DNA of 5,341 nt from an uncultured Bacilli bacterium (GTDB lineage Bacteria; Bacillota_I; Bacilli_A; RF39; UBA660): contig CANPXI010000071.1 of the NCBI GenBank assembly GCA_947585885.1, positions 1 through 5,341 on the forward strand, read 5' to 3'. The notes under the pieces are model-generated. The model made no database searches and was not told where the DNA came from. It saw only the letters and a list, made by a program, of their open reading frames with translations. Position numbers and translations under genes: made by a program. Positions 2,763-5,341 of this stretch are shown here, in pieces (position 1 is the first letter of the stretch; each line of letters begins with the position of its first letter).

Positions 2763-5341
2763 TTTAATATATAATTCATAAGTTCACATATATAAATAAT
2801 ATAATGTTTTTCTAAATTAACTTTATTTAATGAAATAATTATAGAACTTCCCCTATAAACGAAATTAAACCTAGAATTTATTTTAGTTGCTTCAATGAAT
2901 AAAGATTCAATATTCAATTTTTTATAAATATCTTCATCCAATCTAAAACTAAATTTTGAACTATCATTTATTAAAATTTTAACATTTAACTTATTGATAA
3001 TCTTTTCCGCTAATTCTTGATACATATAAACATTTAAATTTTCATCCACAATACCAAATCTATCTTCTATTTCTTTATAAACTTCTTTAAGTTCTTGATA
3101 ATTTGAAATAGTAGATATTTTTTTATAAATATCAATAATTACAGCATCTTCATCCGTATAATCTTTACCAATATGATTAGCGACATCATCGATTTTAACT
3201 TCAGTTTCTTCTTCGTCTTTTATTCCATTTAACTCTTCATTAATAAGTTCTATATACATATCTACTCCAACTGAATCTATAAATCCAGCTTGTTCTCTTC
3301 CAAGCAAATCTCCTGCTCCACGTATACTTAAATCTCTCATAGCTATTTTATATCCACTTCCAAGCTCAGTAAACTCTTTAATAGCATCTAATCTTTTAAT
3401 AGCAGTTTCAGTTAAAACTTTACTTTTATCATACATTAAATATGCATATGCTTGCCTATCACCTCTACCAACTCTACCACGAATTTGATATAACTGACTA
3501 AGTCCAAATCTATCTGCATTCATAACAACAATAGTATTTGCATTTGGTATATCAATACCATTTTCAATAATAGTAGTACTAATTAATACATCAAAATTTC
3601 CTTGATTAAATTCATACATAATATCTTGCATTTCATCTTTATTCATTTTTCCATGAGCATAATTAATACTTACTTCAGGTATAAGCTTTTTAAAACTATT
3701 AACAATACTTTCCATATCTTCCACTTTATTATACAAAATAAATACTTGTCCATTACGCGCCTTTTCTTTTAAAACAACGTCTCTTAAAATATAAGGGTCA
3801 TAATTAATTACATAAGTTTGAACTGGAAATTTATTCTTTGGTGGAGTTTCAATTAAAGACAAATCTCTTATTCCTATTAAACTCATTTGTAAACTTCTTG
3901 GTATTGGTGTAGCAGAAACACTTAAAACATGAACATTAGATTTAATTTCTTTAATTTTTTCCTTATGCATTACACCAAATCTTTGCTCTTCATCTATAAC
4001 TAAAAGCCCTAAATCTTTAAACTTAACATCCCCGCTTAATAATCTATGTGTTCCAAAAACAATATCAATCTTTCCATTTTCTAAATCTCTTATTATTTCT
4101 TTTGTTTCTTTAACAGTAGAATATCTATTTAAAACAGTAATATTTACAGGAAAACTTTTAAATCTTTCTTTTGCAGACATATATTGTTGATAACTTAACA
4201 ACGTAGTTGGACATAAATACATTACTTGCTTACTATTCATAACAGATTTAAACATTGCACGAAAAATAACTTCAGTTTTACCATAACCTACATCACCACA
4301 TAATAGTCTATCCATAGGTTTAGAACTTTCTAAATCTTTCTTTATTTCTAAAGTTGTTTTTAATTGGTCTGGTGTTTCTTCAAATTGAAATTCATTTTCA
4401 AATAACTTTTGTTCAGCAGTATCTTCGTTAAAAGGTACAACAGTACTTAAATTTCTATTTTTATAAATTTTTATTAATTCTTCGCTTATATCTTTAACTT
4501 TTTGTTTAATTTTCATTTTAGTTTTTTGCCATTCCAAACTATTTAATCTATAAATTGTTGGTTTAGCACCATCTTTAGAAGAATATTTATAAAGTTTATC
4601 TAAATTATCAACAGATAAATATAACTTATCATCACCTTTATATTTTATTAAAATATAATCTTTATCCATTCCATTTTTAGAAATTGTAGATATTCCCATA
4701 TAAACACCAATACCGTGTTTTTTATGAACAACATAGTCTCCTACTTCCAACTTATCAATTGAACTTATTTTTTTACCTAATTTATACCCAGTATCATACT
4801 TTAATTTTCGATTATTAATAATTAAATCATTTTTAGTATAATAACAAACATTATTATAAATAAAACCAGAAGATATCTCTTCATCAATAACTTTTTCTTT
4901 ACTAATACCTAAGTCTTTTACAAATTTCTTATCTTTAGTACATAAAAAAGCATTATCTTTTTTTAAATCAAAAAGATACTTTTCTCTATCATTATTATAA
5001 TTTTCAATTCTTTTAGCACTTATAACAATATCATATCTACTTGTATTATCAATAGTATCAATATAAAAGCACATATCACTTTTTAAATCAGATAATTTAT
5101 TCATAGATGATGTATCATCATAATATTTCATTTGCTCTAAAATACTATCTTGAATATTTTTTATTTGAGAATAGTCTTGATAAATTAAAACAGAATTATC
5201 TATATAATCAATAACTGAAGAAGAGTTATCTCTGTATTCATCAATTATCGGATCAATAGAAAACTTATCAACATTATTAATACTTTTAATTAATTCTGTT
5301 GCTCTGAACAGATTTTTAGCCGGATCATTGCCCGCTCTAAA
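2744..5341 (-). CDS. mfd: Transcription-repair coupling factor Mfd (N-terminus cut by right edge)
   Basis: Mfd is a superfamily 2 DNA translocase that displaces RNA polymerase stalled at lesions and recruits UvrA for nucleotide excision repair. The last 865 residues are visible; full proteins have about 1150-1180, so roughly 290 are missing, mainly the UvrB-like N-terminal module. Numbering from the edge, 1-190 is poorly conserved. The RNA-polymerase-interacting CarD-like domain follows (about 195-255, KLEVGDYVVHKKHGIGVY). Then come a basic helix (about 268-297), FEETPDQ, Walker A GDVGYGKTE (349-357), DEEQRFG (450-456), SATPIPR (476-482), IIENGIDIPNANT, QIRGRVGRG, and the RecG-like translocation motif (about 666-687, RDLSIRGAGDLLGREQAGF). 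The C-terminal regulatory domain runs to the TAG. The reading frame stays open through 5341, with RAGNDPAKNLF near the edge, so the ATG at 5131 is internal. Its end overlaps ppa by four bases. In B. subtilis spoVT follows mfd directly. Confidence 0.97.
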   Translation of the reverse strand, partial: FRAGNDPAKNLFRATELIKSINNVDKFSIDPIIDEYRDNSSSVIDYIDNSVLIYQDYSQIKNIQDSILEQMKYYDDTSSMNKLSDLKSDMCFYIDTIDNTSRYDIVISAKRIENYNNDREKYLFDLKKDNAFLCTKDKKFVKDLGISKEKVIDEEISSGFIYNNVCYYTKNDLIINNRKLKYDTGYKLGKKISSIDKLEVGDYVVHKKHGIGVYMGISTISKNGMDKDYILIKYKGDDKLYLSVDNLDKLYKYSSKDGAKPTIYRLNSLEWQKTKMKIKQKVKDISEELIKIYKNRNLSTVVPFNEDTAEQKLFENEFQFEETPDQLKTTLEIKKDLESSKPMDRLLCGDVGYGKTEVIFRAMFKSVMNSKQVMYLCPTTLLSYQQYMSAKERFKSFPVNITVLNRYSTVKETKEIIRDLENGKIDIVFGTHRLLSGDVKFKDLGLLVIDEEQRFGVMHKEKIKEIKSNVHVLSVSATPIPRSLQMSLIGIRDLSLIETPPKNKFPVQTYVINYDPYILRDVVLKEKARNGQVFILYNKVEDMESIVNSFKKLIPEVSINYAHGKMNKDEMQDIMYEFNQGNFDVLISTTIIENGIDIPNANTIVVMNADRFGLSQLYQIRGRVGRGDRQAYAYLMYDKSKVLTETAIKRLDAIKEFTELGSGYKIAMRDLSIRGAGDLLGREQAGFIDSVGVDMYIELINEELNGIKDEEETEVKIDDVANHIGKDYTDEDAVIIDIYKKISTISNYQELKEVYKEIEDRFGIVDENLNVYMYQELAEKIINKLNVKILINDSSKFSFRLDEDIYKKLNIESLFIEATKINSRFNFVYRGSSIIISLNKVNLEKHYIIYICELMNYILKEVEAS

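Noticed and set aside
5129..5131. ATG at 5131 as the start of a shortened 795-residue Mfd-like protein.
   Set aside because: The frame stays open for 70 more codons to the window edge with Mfd-like sequence (RAGNDPAKNLF), and no SD precedes this ATG.
1..5341. Use of the Mycoplasma code (TGA as Trp), suggested by the extreme AT content.
   Set aside because: All three Trp codons are TGG and no real gene contains an in-frame TGA. TGA is also not used as a stop among five genes, so the point rests on few codons.

Overview
The window is very AT-rich and densely packed, with short intergenic gaps and Shine-Dalgarno (SD) sequences of the AAGGAGGTGAT type. Its gene content is that of a Gram-positive bacterium of the Bacillota. 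Two endospore-specific genes (spoIID, spoVT) lie beside housekeeping genes. Low GC combined with spore genes and a soluble family I pyrophosphatase suggests an uncultured, low-GC member of the Bacilli near the Erysipelotrichia/Mollicutes branch. This placement is an inference from composition and gene content; no rRNA gene is present to fix it. All three tryptophans seen (two in SpoIID, one in Mfd) are TGG, and stops are TAA (rpiB, spoVT, ppa) or TAG (rpmE, mfd). The standard code therefore fits, with no sign of TGA read as Trp.

Layout, left to right: (1) 1-804, minus strand, spoIID, the peptidoglycan hydrolase of forespore engulfment, its C-terminus cut by the left edge. (2) 832-1296, minus, rpiB, ribose-5-phosphate isomerase B. 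(3) 1373-1570, minus, rpmE, zinc-type ribosomal protein L31, with its own promoter, a leader hairpin and an intrinsic terminator. (4) 1663-2166, minus, spoVT, an AbrB-type regulator with a C-terminal GAF-like domain. (5) 2259-2747, plus, ppa, inorganic pyrophosphatase, the only plus-strand gene, with a near-consensus promoter. (6) 2744-5341, minus, mfd, transcription-repair coupling factor, its N-terminus cut by the right edge. There is no gene-free stretch over 300 bases; the gaps are 27, 76, 92 and 92 bases and hold the regulatory sites listed.

The gene order looks like a condensed Bacillus-type chromosome. From memory, mfd and spoVT are neighbours in B. subtilis, and rpmE, rpiB (ywlF) and spoIID occur there in that order in a separate region. 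Here the two blocks are joined and ppa is inserted on the opposite strand between mfd and spoVT. I see no mobile element, CRISPR array, tRNA, rRNA or defence system, and no convincing new multi-gene system. The points most worth checking are regulatory: the rpmE leader hairpin, the divergent spoVT/ppa control region, the overlapping mfd/ppa ends with a two-way hairpin, and the leaderless-looking spoIID start beside a sigma-E-like promoter.
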